Source: Roseovarius sp. 217
Lineage (GTDB): Bacteria > Pseudomonadota > Alphaproteobacteria > Rhodobacterales > Rhodobacteraceae
Direction: 5' to 3'
DNA: 64,000 nt
Assembly: GCF_000152845.1 (NCBI RefSeq)
Contig: NZ_CH902584.1
Location: 856,375-920,374 of the forward strand
The notes under the pieces were generated by a model, which did no database searches, was not told the origin of the DNA, and saw only the letters and a program-made list of their open reading frames with translations. The translations under genes were made by a program, and so were the position numbers. Shown piece after piece: positions 44,827-52,516 of this stretch. How positions within the stretch are numbered: the first letter of the stretch is position 1; the number at the start of each line of letters is the position of its first letter.

Positions 44827-46356
44827 ATGGGATTTTTGAAAGTTATTCGGCGATGGGCGCTGCGAGAGAAGATGCCCATTCGCGAGATCGCGCGGCGGAC
44901 TGGCGTGTCTCGCAACACGATCAAGAAGTATTTGCGGGAGGGGATTGTTGAACCTGCGTTTCAGGTGCCAGATCGCCCCAGCAAGTTGGACCCTTTTGCC
45001 AAGCATCTGACAGCATGGCTGACGACTGATCAGCGCAAATCACGCAAGGAACGCCGAACGGCGAAGCTGATGCACGCCGATCTTGTGAAGCTTGGATATG
45101 ACGGTTCTTACGAGCGTGTTGCGGCCTTCGTGCGGGACTGGAAGGGTGAACGGCAGCGTGCGCATCACACGACGGATCGCGGGACTTTCGTGCCACTGGT
45201 GTTCGCGCCGGGTGAGGCTTTCCAGTTCGATTGGAGCGAGGACTGGGCCTATATCGGCGGTGAGCGCATCAAGCTGCAGGTTGCCCACATCAAGCTGTCA
45301 CATAGCCGCGCGTTTCTGGTGCGGGCCTATCTGCTGCAAACACATGAGATGCTGTTTGATGCCCACTGGCATGCATTCCGCGTCTTCGAAGGCGTCCCTG
45401 GGCGCGGCATCTATGATAACATGAAGACAGCCGTCGACCGGGTTGGCGTCGGCAAACAGCGCGATGTGAATGCGCGGTTCCTGGCCATGACCAGCCACTA
45501 CGTCTTCGATCCCGAGTTCTGCAATCCGGCGGCTGGTTGGGAGAAGGGTCAGGTTGAGAAGAGCGTGCGTGATGCCCGACATCGCCTCTGGCAGGTCGCT
45601 CCTGTCTTCCCAGACCTTGCTGCACTGAATGAATGGCTGGAAGACCGTTGCAAGCTGCTGTGGGCGGAGACGGCACATGGCGCACTGCCTGGCAGCATTG
45701 CTGATGTTTGGGGGGTCGAGAAGTCTGCCCTGATGCCCCTGCCCACGATGTTTGATGGCTTTGTCGAAGAGAGAAAGCGCGTATCGCCCACCTGCCTGAT
45801 CACTTTCGATCGCAACCGCTATTCCGTGCCCGCCAGCTTTGCGAACCGGCCGGTGAGCCTGCGCATCTACCCCGAACGTCTGGTCGTTGTCGCCGAGGGG
45901 CATGTGATCTGCACGCATGAGCGGATCATTGAACGATCCCATCGTCAGCCAAGGCGCGTCATCTATGACTGGCGCCATTATCTGGCGGTCGTTCAGCGCA
46001 AACCCGGGGCGCTGCGCAATGGCGCGCCCTTCGTCGAAATGCCCGAACCCTTCCGCTTGCTGCAGGCGAAGATGCTACGACAGCCCGGCGGAGATCGAGA
46101 GATGGTCGATATCTTGTCACTGGTCTTGCATCACGATGAACAGGCGGTGCTCTGCGCAGTGGAATTGGCGTTAGAGGCCGGCGTGCCGACCAAAACCCAT
46201 GTGCTGAATCTGCTCCACAGGCTGCTGGATGGCAAGCTGACTGACCAGCCAGACGTGAACCCTCCAGCCGCCTTGTCGCTGAGCCAGGAGCCCGAGGCCA
46301 ACGTCGCGCGCTATGATGGGTTGCGCGCCCAGAAAGGAGTGCGCGATGCGTCATGA
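44827..46356 (+). CDS. istA: IS21 transposase IstA
   Basis: This 509-residue DDE transposase starts at ATG 44827. It has an N-terminal HTH (MPIREIARRTGVSRNTIKKY), the catalytic region FQFDWSEDWAYIGG, the metal-ligand region YDNMKTAVDRVGVG, and GWEKGQVEKSVRDARHRLW with the catalytic Glu. A C-terminal domain follows. It overlaps the natural istB start, the usual arrangement for this family. The gene is intact. Confidence 0.92.
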   Translation: MGFLKVIRRWALREKMPIREIARRTGVSRNTIKKYLREGIVEPAFQVPDRPSKLDPFAKHLTAWLTTDQRKSRKERRTAKLMHADLVKLGYDGSYERVAAFVRDWKGERQRAHHTTDRGTFVPLVFAPGEAFQFDWSEDWAYIGGERIKLQVAHIKLSHSRAFLVRAYLLQTHEMLFDAHWHAFRVFEGVPGRGIYDNMKTAVDRVGVGKQRDVNARFLAMTSHYVFDPEFCNPAAGWEKGQVEKSVRDARHRLWQVAPVFPDLAALNEWLEDRCKLLWAETAHGALPGSIADVWGVEKSALMPLPTMFDGFVEERKRVSPTCLITFDRNRYSVPASFANRPVSLRIYPERLVVVAEGHVICTHERIIERSHRQPRRVIYDWRHYLAVVQRKPGALRNGAPFVEMPEPFRLLQAKMLRQPGGDREMVDILSLVLHHDEQAVLCAVELALEAGVPTKTHVLNLLHRLLDGKLTDQPDVNPPAALSLSQEPEANVARYDGLRAQKGVRDAS

Positions 46357-46398
46357 TCCCGCAGGTGCTGCCATCGTCATCATGTTGCGCAGCAGAAG

Positions 46399-47136
46399 AT
46401 GCCAGGCATGGCGCAGGCTGTGCAGGATTTGCATGAGCAAGGATCGCCCGCATTTGAAGCCGCCATGCCGATCCTGTCGCAACTGCTCAAAGCGGAAATG
46501 GCCGAACGCGAGGTGCGCTCTATCGCCTATCACATGAAGGCGGCGCGCTTTCCGGCCTATAAAGACCTCTCTGGCTTCGACTTTGCCGCCAGCGAGATCC
46601 GTGAAGCCTTGGTCCGTCAACTTCATCGTTGTGAGTTTATGGACGCGGCTGAGAATGTGGTGCTGATCGGAGGTCCGGGGACAGGGAAATCACACGTTGC
46701 AACGGCTCTCGGCATTCAGGCCATCGAGCATCATCGTAAACGCGTGCGCTTCTTCTCAACCGTCGAACTGGTCAACGCGCTGGAGCAGGAAAAGGCTCAC
46801 GGCAAGGCCGGGAAGATCGCCGAGGCGCTGGTCAAGACCGACTTGGTGATCCTGGACGAGCTGGGATATCTGCCGTTCAGCGCCTCTGGTGGCGCGCTGC
46901 TCTTCCATCTTCTGAGCAAACTCTATGAACGCACCAGCGTCATCATCACCACCAACCTGAGCTTCAGTGAATGGGCCAGCGTCTTTGGCGATGCCAAAAT
47001 GACCACAGCGCTACTCGATCGTCTCACTCATCGCTGCCACATCCTCGAGACCGGCAATGACAGCTACCGCTTCAAGGCCAGCTCCGAAACGGCAAAGAAA
47101 AAGCGAAAGGAGGCAACAGCATTGACGCCATCATAA
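46399..47136 (+). CDS. istB: IS21 helper ATPase IstB, probable N-terminal frameshift
   Basis: This 245-residue frame has Walker [17 protein letters not shown], Walker [14 protein letters not shown] and the sensor region [18 protein letters not shown]. The expected IstB N-terminus ([16 protein letters not shown]) is read from ATG 46346 in another frame and stops matching near 46390; a 1-nt deletion after CGCAGC would explain this. Translation could begin at ATG 46399 but would lack about 17 residues. The insertion may be transpositionally impaired. Confidence 0.85.
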   Translation: MPGMAQAVQDLHEQGSPAFEAAMPILSQLLKAEMAEREVRSIAYHMKAARFPAYKDLSGFDFAASEIREALVRQLHRCEFMDAAENVVLIGGPGTGKSHVATALGIQAIEHHRKRVRFFSTVELVNALEQEKAHGKAGKIAEALVKTDLVILDELGYLPFSASGGALLFHLLSKLYERTSVIITTNLSFSEWASVFGDAKMTTALLDRLTHRCHILETGNDSYRFKASSETAKKKRKEATALTPS

Positions 47137-47223
47137 TCAGCAGATCATAACGACTGGGTGGGTCAGATCTCGATGAAAATGCCGGGTCAGTTCTCAGTGA
47201 CAATCAACAGGTGAAGAGCTAAG

Positions 47224-47476
47224 GATTGCTAAAGACTGGGTGGATGAGCGACGCGGGCGGGATCGTATTACATTCAAAGGGATAACTGATCGGTTCGTTG
47301 CAGTTGGTATGAATAGAGAAGCAGCGCGGCAGGCCGCAAGGGCCCTTGGAGAAAAGATCCGGCAGTCGGTTGAAGATCCTGCAGACCGGCGACTGCCACT
47401 CCGAATTGCCGAATATCTGCGGCCTGGATACCCGCTTCTGAGAAATGGCTCTGTACTTTACGCCGTTGAGCGTTGA
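47224..47476 (+). pseudogene. Right part of a short ORF interrupted by IS21
   Basis: Joining the sequence across the IS gives a continuous short ORF that begins left of the IS near GTG 44691 and continues after it through LRIAKDWVDERRGRDRI, ITDRFVAVGMNREAARQAAR and PDGYPLL-like residues to the stop at 47474-47476. No family recognised. Insertion truncated it in place. Confidence 0.5.
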
Positions 47477-47948
47477 GCCCGCTCAGGGCCACCCCCCACC
47501 ACCAGCTTAAAGCCCCCGCCACCTCACCTGACACCCCGTGAGCCAGTCCGCCCGCCACCCCCGGAGACGTCACCCCCGGCACCCTTCCTTTCTGTTTTTC
47601 TCGAAGAGTGCCCCCGGGTAATGCCCCGTTAGTGGCACTCGATCCCGGTTCTCGATGGGCTTCTTCGGCTTTGAGGGTCTCCTACCACCCCAGCCAAGTC
47701 TTCCCGATCCTTGATCCGATGAGCCGCGCGGGCTGTGTTAAGCGCAAAAGTGACCTGGTTACTGCCCCCTGACGGGTGGCTCGGTCGCGTCGGCGAGAGC
47801 CTCTCCCACGGGGACGTCAGAGGTAGTCCGGTAATTGGGGTTAGTAGGGGAAGACCCTAGGGGAATACGGATAAGTAATGGGAAGAGGGATAGGGGAGGT
47901 GTGGCGTAGGTGTGGGCCCAGTTTACTTAGGGGACACTTCTCCGAAAA
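47477..47948. other. No recognisable gene around att copy 3
   Basis: About 470 bp with the att copy at 47680-47701. The stretch 47820-47910 is rich in short purine runs, resembling the sequence at 44460-44560. No gene seen. Confidence 0.4.
47680..47701 (+). repeat. Attachment site, copy 3
   Basis: TCCTACCACCCCAGCCA followed by AGTCT repeats the 22 bp at the tRNA-Gln end (8627-8648). This is the most distant copy and keeps the sequence immediately 3' of the tRNA, so it is likely the right end of the oldest insertion. Confidence 0.88.
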
Positions 47949-48167
47949 CTAGACGTATCCTTCGCCGCCGCAGTTTCTACAGCGCATTCTTTTCGAGCCA
48001 AAGCACCCACTGCACCGAGTATACTTCGTATTCCCGAACGGGTCGCGCCCCGCAATCACCTCGCCCCTGCCGCCGCAAATCTCGCACGCTATTTGACCGG
48101 TCGCATGGCAACGGGTGCATCTTCGCTTGTCAGGCTTTCCTTTTAAACGAGAATGATGCTCATCCAT
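47949..48167 (-). CDS. Small DnaJ-type zinc-finger protein (72 aa)
   Basis: The 72-residue product holds CTRCHATGQIACEICGGRG and CSGCFGSKRMRCRNCGGEG, four CxxC pairs in CxxCxGxG-like settings, as in the DnaJ zinc domain. An AGGA ribosome site precedes the ATG. It might bind RNA, protein or metal; no larger context is visible. It lies just outside att copy 3. Confidence 0.6.
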   Translation of the reverse strand: MDEHHSRLKGKPDKRRCTRCHATGQIACEICGGRGEVIAGRDPFGNTKYTRCSGCFGSKRMRCRNCGGEGYV

Positions 48168-48334
48168 TCCTGATAACTTCCCAAGTTGACCAGTTATATT
48201 TTAGGAAAGCATAGATTGGCCCTTCTGTAACGCGAAACTGACTGTTGCGTGTGATCAGATCGGCTGGGTGACGCAACTGCAAAAGGTAAAGCAGGTTTCA
48301 ACCGCTGCGCCTTCTGCTGTCACATGGTTCCGTG

Positions 48335-48487
48335 TCAGAGGTAGTCGGGATCAACCCCGTAGGCCCAATTCGCCCAGTCGTCGCGCTTGTTGTCCGCCTG
48401 TGAGCCGATCTCGAGATGCTCGGGTTTGATGCAGCTGCGGTTGAGGCACCGACGGCGGATGACATGGTCGCGTGTCCCCACCGCCAT
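48335..48487 (-). pseudogene. HNH_3-type endonuclease remnant (C-terminal)
   Basis: The 50-residue frame contains HVIRRRCLNRSCIKPEHLEI and GSQADNKRD, the C-terminal half of an HNH_3 nuclease. The N-terminal His-containing half is absent, a stop interrupts the frame upstream, and no ribosome site is evident. A decayed phage or homing-type endonuclease is most likely. Confidence 0.6.
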
Positions 48488-48711
48488 CGAAGACAACCGA
48501 ATTCAATCAATCCAGAGTCTTCTGAAAGAAGGTGTGTGTCCGGCTTCGGTCGGCAGACAAGACAGGTGCAGCCGATTTTCGCGGCCCGGCGAAAAGATTG
48601 CAGCCCAGAGGCTGGCATATTACAAATTGTGACAACACATTGGTCACTCTGACCAAGTTCTTCAATTTGCGTCACACGACTTGGCGTTTCATAGGGAAGA
48701 AAGCCTCCGCT

Positions 48712-50037
48712 ATGTCATCCATGCATTCAGAGATGCCCAGGTTTCTGGCGGAACTCATGCGCTTGCTTGAGAAGCCCTGCCTTGATCAAACTGGCGCACC
48801 GTCGGTTGCATTGGAACCGCAGTTGCAGGCAGGGCTGGCGTGGCTTCGGGACCTCGATTCAAACGAAGCGCGCCCTCTTGCAGATTTGATCGGGTGTTTG
48901 CTGATGCGGTTGGCGCAGGACAAGCTCGCGTACCGCATTGCCCTTCAGTCCGTCCAATTCGAACTGCAAACCCTAAGGCAAGCGCGCAATCTCGTCGATG
49001 AAACCCGGCTCTCCGGCGAGGCTCACGCCCTGGCCATGCTCTTGGCGCGCCTGCTTCCCGATTTGCCAGACGACATGCGCGAGGTGGCATTTTCCCCCGC
49101 CGAATACCTCGACCTCAATCCAGACGTGGCCGCAGCTGGCCTTGATCCTATGGAACACTATGTTTCAAGCGGGGCCATAGAGGGGCGCGCGCCCCGGCGT
49201 CTGACTGTGGGATCAACTCAGCCCAGCACCTCTGACCTGTGCAATAGTCTTTCCACGCTCGCGAATTCCTCCGTGGCACCACGCTTTTGCCGCGACATGC
49301 CCGACCTGCTGCGCAGTGAGGCGCTAAAGCTGCTCGGCGAGAAAAAGCCAAACGTGACCGTGATCTTGCCGACATGGAATCGGGCACACACGGTTCTGTC
49401 AGCGGTCGCTTCGGCGCTCTTGCAATCCTATACGCCAACGGAAGTGATCGTCATTGACGACGGCAGCACCGACTTCACCGTAGAGCTTCTTCGACAGCGC
49501 TTTCCCGAACCCATTCGAGAAGGTCGTCTCGTGCTCATGACCCAAGAAAGCTCTGGGGTCTCAGCCGCGCGCAACGCTGGTCTAGCACGAGCCCAAGGCG
49601 ATTTCATCGCCTATCTCGACAGCGACAACCATTGGGAGTCCGACCATTTGCTCTATGCGTTAGCTGGACTGCTGGCCGTACCGAATGCGCAATGCGCCTA
49701 TACTGCGCTCTGCAGGCACAACCTCTCGCACGGCTGGAGCGACATTCTCTTTCGCACATATGACAAAGCGGCTCTGATCGAGGCAAACTTCATCGACCTC
49801 AACAGCTTCGTGCATCAGCGCAGGCTCTATGAGACATGCGGAGGATTTGATACTGCTCTGACGCGGCTCGTGGATTGGGATCTGGTGTTGCGCTACACAG
49901 CCGATGTTGCCCCGGTCGCTCTGCCGGTCATCACCGGCCATCATGTTGTGGACACCGTCGGTTTGGACAACATCACCACACGCGAAAGCCTTGAACCAAA
50001 TCTCGCGTATATCCGCGCCAAGCACAGCACTATTTGA
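48712..50037 (+). CDS. GT2-family glycosyltransferase
   Basis: This 441-residue protein has an N-terminal helical part, one copy of a short repeat module (AEYLDLNPDVAAAGLDPMEH, YVSSGAIEGRAPRR) near residues 125-165, and a C-terminal GT-A glycosyltransferase fold: VTVILPTWNRAHTVLSAVAS, VIVIDDGSTDFTVELLR, SAARNAGLARAQGDFIAYLD with a DSD metal motif. The acceptor is unknown. ATG 48712 has a weak site; downstream ATGs at 48721 and 48733 are possible. The small GTG-start gene begins 8 nt after its stop. Confidence 0.85.
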   Translation: MSSMHSEMPRFLAELMRLLEKPCLDQTGAPSVALEPQLQAGLAWLRDLDSNEARPLADLIGCLLMRLAQDKLAYRIALQSVQFELQTLRQARNLVDETRLSGEAHALAMLLARLLPDLPDDMREVAFSPAEYLDLNPDVAAAGLDPMEHYVSSGAIEGRAPRRLTVGSTQPSTSDLCNSLSTLANSSVAPRFCRDMPDLLRSEALKLLGEKKPNVTVILPTWNRAHTVLSAVASALLQSYTPTEVIVIDDGSTDFTVELLRQRFPEPIREGRLVLMTQESSGVSAARNAGLARAQGDFIAYLDSDNHWESDHLLYALAGLLAVPNAQCAYTALCRHNLSHGWSDILFRTYDKAALIEANFIDLNSFVHQRRLYETCGGFDTALTRLVDWDLVLRYTADVAPVALPVITGHHVVDTVGLDNITTRESLEPNLAYIRAKHSTI

Positions 50038-50045
50038 GAGGCCCT

Positions 50046-50258
50046 GTGACACATTCTGAGGACGAGAACACACAGAGGGGGATCGCCGCGCTTGAACACC
50101 AGAACAGGCTTCTTTTGGCGCAGGTAGAGGGGCTACGCGCAACCCTCGCCATCAAGGATGATGAAATCACCCGATTGATCGGGCGCTTGCTGGAGTGCGA
50201 GGCGAGAATCTCGACACCGCCCGGCCTATGGGCGCGACTGCGCAATTGGCGGGACTGA
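50046..50258 (+). CDS. Small coiled-coil protein (70 aa)
   Basis: GTG 50046 follows GAGAGG and lies 8 nt after the glycosyltransferase stop. The sequence is a charged helix (ALEHQNRLLLAQVEGLRATL, then DDEITRLIGRLLECEARIS) ending LWARLRNWRD. Likely a coiled coil; no family. It sits between two GT2 genes and stops 3 nt before the next start, so it is part of their operon. Confidence 0.65.
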   Translation: MTHSEDENTQRGIAALEHQNRLLLAQVEGLRATLAIKDDEITRLIGRLLECEARISTPPGLWARLRNWRD

Positions 50259-50261
50259 GTC

Positions 50262-52178
50262 GTGCGGCTCTTGGTTGAACAGGGTGACATCGCTCGCGTC
50301 CGCTCCAGCGCGTTCTTTGATGCCCGGTGGTATAGTGACACCTATCCAGACGTTGCGCGCACGCCGCTTGATCCTGCATCGCATTTCGCGCGGATCGGGG
50401 CCTTTCTTGGCCGCGATCCGGGACCGCAGTTTTCATCACGGTATTACCTTGCAGCAAACCCGGATGTCGCTGCGGCGGGCTTGAATCCGCTTCTGCACTA
50501 TCTCTCGACGGGCCACAAAGAGGGGCGGACGCCAAATCCCGGTGTCCTGCCGACGGGCCCAACGCCGCAGTTGCAACGACTCAAACACTTGCGCGACCTC
50601 CTGGAGACCGGCGGCTTGGACGCCGGTCCACGGGCCGCATTAAAGGACATGGCGGGAGGGCGTGACGGACCCGATGCCGCTGCCGGCGCGGCCGAGGCGC
50701 TTGCCCTGACGGCATACAGGTGCAATGACATGGCCGAGACCCTGCACTGGCTGAATGTCAGCCACACGATCAGCCGCGATGCCTTTGCCCGTCTTGCCCC
50801 TCTCATGGCCATTGCAACCGCGCGTACCGGGGACACAGCGGCGGCAGAGGCCGTGGCAAACACCGTCCCGCAAACTTCGGCGTTGCACCTGGCGCGCATA
50901 TGGTGGGCCAAGACCGAGCCGGAAACCTTGGCCTGCCTCAATGCCGCATTGACCTCTGCAAGTCTCTCGCCCGTGGCAATCGAAGACGGCACGGGACACA
51001 CGTTTGACCGGATTACCCAGAGCGTCAAAGTCGGACAAGCTCCCGATGATGGCCCGGTCGTCAGCGTTCTGATGGCTGCATATAACTCTGAGGATACGAT
51101 TCCAACAGCCCTGCGCGCGATGCAGTCCCAAAGCTGGAGCGCGTTTGAGCTTCTGGTGATCGACGACGCAAGCACGGATACCACCCCCAAGATCGTGGCC
51201 AAGCATGCCGCCCAAGACCCTCGAATCCGGCTGATCCAACTCCCACGGAATCAGGGGGCTTACAGTGCACGCAATGCCGGTCTGGCTGAGGCAAAGGGCC
51301 ATTTCGTGACCCTGCACGACGCCGACGATTGGTCCCATCCCGACCGTCTGCGTCATCATGTTGAATTTCTGTTGGCAAACCCCGGATATGTCGGGTGTCT
51401 CAGCCAACAGGCGCGCTGTGCCCCCGATCTGCGTATCAGTCGCTGGACTGGTCAAGGCGAAGCATTCTTTGAGAACATGACCTCGCTCATGTTGCCCACC
51501 AATCTCGTGCGCACATGCCTTGGGGGATGGGACGATGTGCGTGTCTCCGCCGATAGCGAATTGCTGCGCCGTGTGCGCCGATTGTTCGGAGCGCATGCCG
51601 TTGCCACCCTGAATAGCGGTCCACTGGCGCTACAACGCGCCAGTGAGTCCAGCGCCACCGCCGATAAGGCCATCGGCATGGGTTGGTTCTATTACGGAGC
51701 GCGGCGCGAGTATTTTGAGGCGCAGTTGCATCATCACGCCACAGCATGGCATCTTTGCTATCCACCAGACCGCACCCGACAATTCCCCGTCCCGACCATT
51801 CTGCGCACACGGCAGGATGAACAGAGCGAGACCTCGCTCGACCGTGTCTATGCTGGTCTTTTGACCGCGCAGAATGACGCCCTCGACATGTTGCTTGACT
51901 GGCTCAACGAGGATCGCGTCAAAAATCACAAAGTTGGTCTTGTGCCGCTCTACGCCACAACCATGCCGACTGAGGGCGGTCTTTCCATACATCCACATCT
52001 GCGCGACCTTATCGACGGGTCCAATCTACGTGTGCTCTGCTATGGTGAAACAGTGCAATGCGCGCGTTATATCCGCTTGCCCGGTCAGAGCGTCACAGAG
52101 CCCCATCGCTATCTTCCGACCGTCCACGAAGGTCATCGCTGCGTGCTCGCGCCGGGACAAGTCCCCAGAGATCAGTGA
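50262..52178 (+). CDS. GT2-family glycosyltransferase with tandem repeat module
   Basis: This 638-residue protein opens with two copies of the module in the upstream glycosyltransferase: SAFFDARWYSDTYPDVARTP with HFARIGAFLGRDP, then SSRYYLAANPDVAAAGLNPL with HYLSTGHKEGRTP. A helical region (residues about 110-260) follows, then a GT-A domain: VVSVLMAAYNSEDTIPTAL, LLVIDDASTDTTPKIV, SARNAGLAEAKGHFVTLHDA with the DAD metal motif. GTG start. It belongs to the same operon as the preceding genes. Likely role in surface polysaccharide or glycoprotein synthesis, inferred. Confidence 0.85.
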   Translation: MRLLVEQGDIARVRSSAFFDARWYSDTYPDVARTPLDPASHFARIGAFLGRDPGPQFSSRYYLAANPDVAAAGLNPLLHYLSTGHKEGRTPNPGVLPTGPTPQLQRLKHLRDLLETGGLDAGPRAALKDMAGGRDGPDAAAGAAEALALTAYRCNDMAETLHWLNVSHTISRDAFARLAPLMAIATARTGDTAAAEAVANTVPQTSALHLARIWWAKTEPETLACLNAALTSASLSPVAIEDGTGHTFDRITQSVKVGQAPDDGPVVSVLMAAYNSEDTIPTALRAMQSQSWSAFELLVIDDASTDTTPKIVAKHAAQDPRIRLIQLPRNQGAYSARNAGLAEAKGHFVTLHDADDWSHPDRLRHHVEFLLANPGYVGCLSQQARCAPDLRISRWTGQGEAFFENMTSLMLPTNLVRTCLGGWDDVRVSADSELLRRVRRLFGAHAVATLNSGPLALQRASESSATADKAIGMGWFYYGARREYFEAQLHHHATAWHLCYPPDRTRQFPVPTILRTRQDEQSETSLDRVYAGLLTAQNDALDMLLDWLNEDRVKNHKVGLVPLYATTMPTEGGLSIHPHLRDLIDGSNLRVLCYGETVQCARYIRLPGQSVTEPHRYLPTVHEGHRCVLAPGQVPRDQ

Positions 52179-52233
52179 TAACCTTTGCAACCGAATAAGA
52201 GGATCGGCGCAACGCCCCTGCCTTCGCTTCGGT

Positions 52234-52425
52234 TCAGAGGAACTGAAAATCGTCCACCGTCAGATCCGCCGCGGCGACGCCCTCGACCAGAACCTGATGG
52301 CGGTTGACGTTCAACTGCGCGCCTCCCGCTGTCTCCACAATCCCCAAAGCCGCTACGAAACCCGCAATCCCGTTGCCACCGTTGGTGATCTTCTCCGCAC
52401 CTGTATCCCAAGCTGAAAGGGGCAA
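52234..52425 (-). pseudogene. Possible remnant of an RTX-like secreted protein C-terminus
   Basis: The frame gives TGAEKITNGGNGIAGFVAAL and HQVLVEGVAAADLTVDDFQF, similar in feel to the last segment of RTX/hemolysin-type calcium-binding proteins. A stop precedes it immediately and no nonapeptide repeats are seen, so at best it is a fragment. Confidence 0.35.
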
Positions 52426-52516
52426 TCTAGCGGTTGTTGGCCCACACAGGGCACGACTTCACCTCGTCCTGCACGGTGCCAAGGGATACGGGTTGAATCC
52501 ACCAGATCAACTTGGA

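Larger units (their letters stand above)
44713..47209 (+). mobile_element. IS21-family insertion sequence
   Basis: The element is bounded by terminal inverted repeats: TGTTGATTGTCACTGAGAAC at the left (from 44714) and its reverse complement at the right, ending at 47209. It carries istA and istB in order. The 7-bp direct repeat GGTGAAG flanks it (44706-44712 and 47210-47216), indicating a target-site duplication. Related internal repeats of the terminal sequence occur at both ends, a known IS21 feature. The insertion splits a short ORF whose 3' part continues after 47216. Confidence 0.9.
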
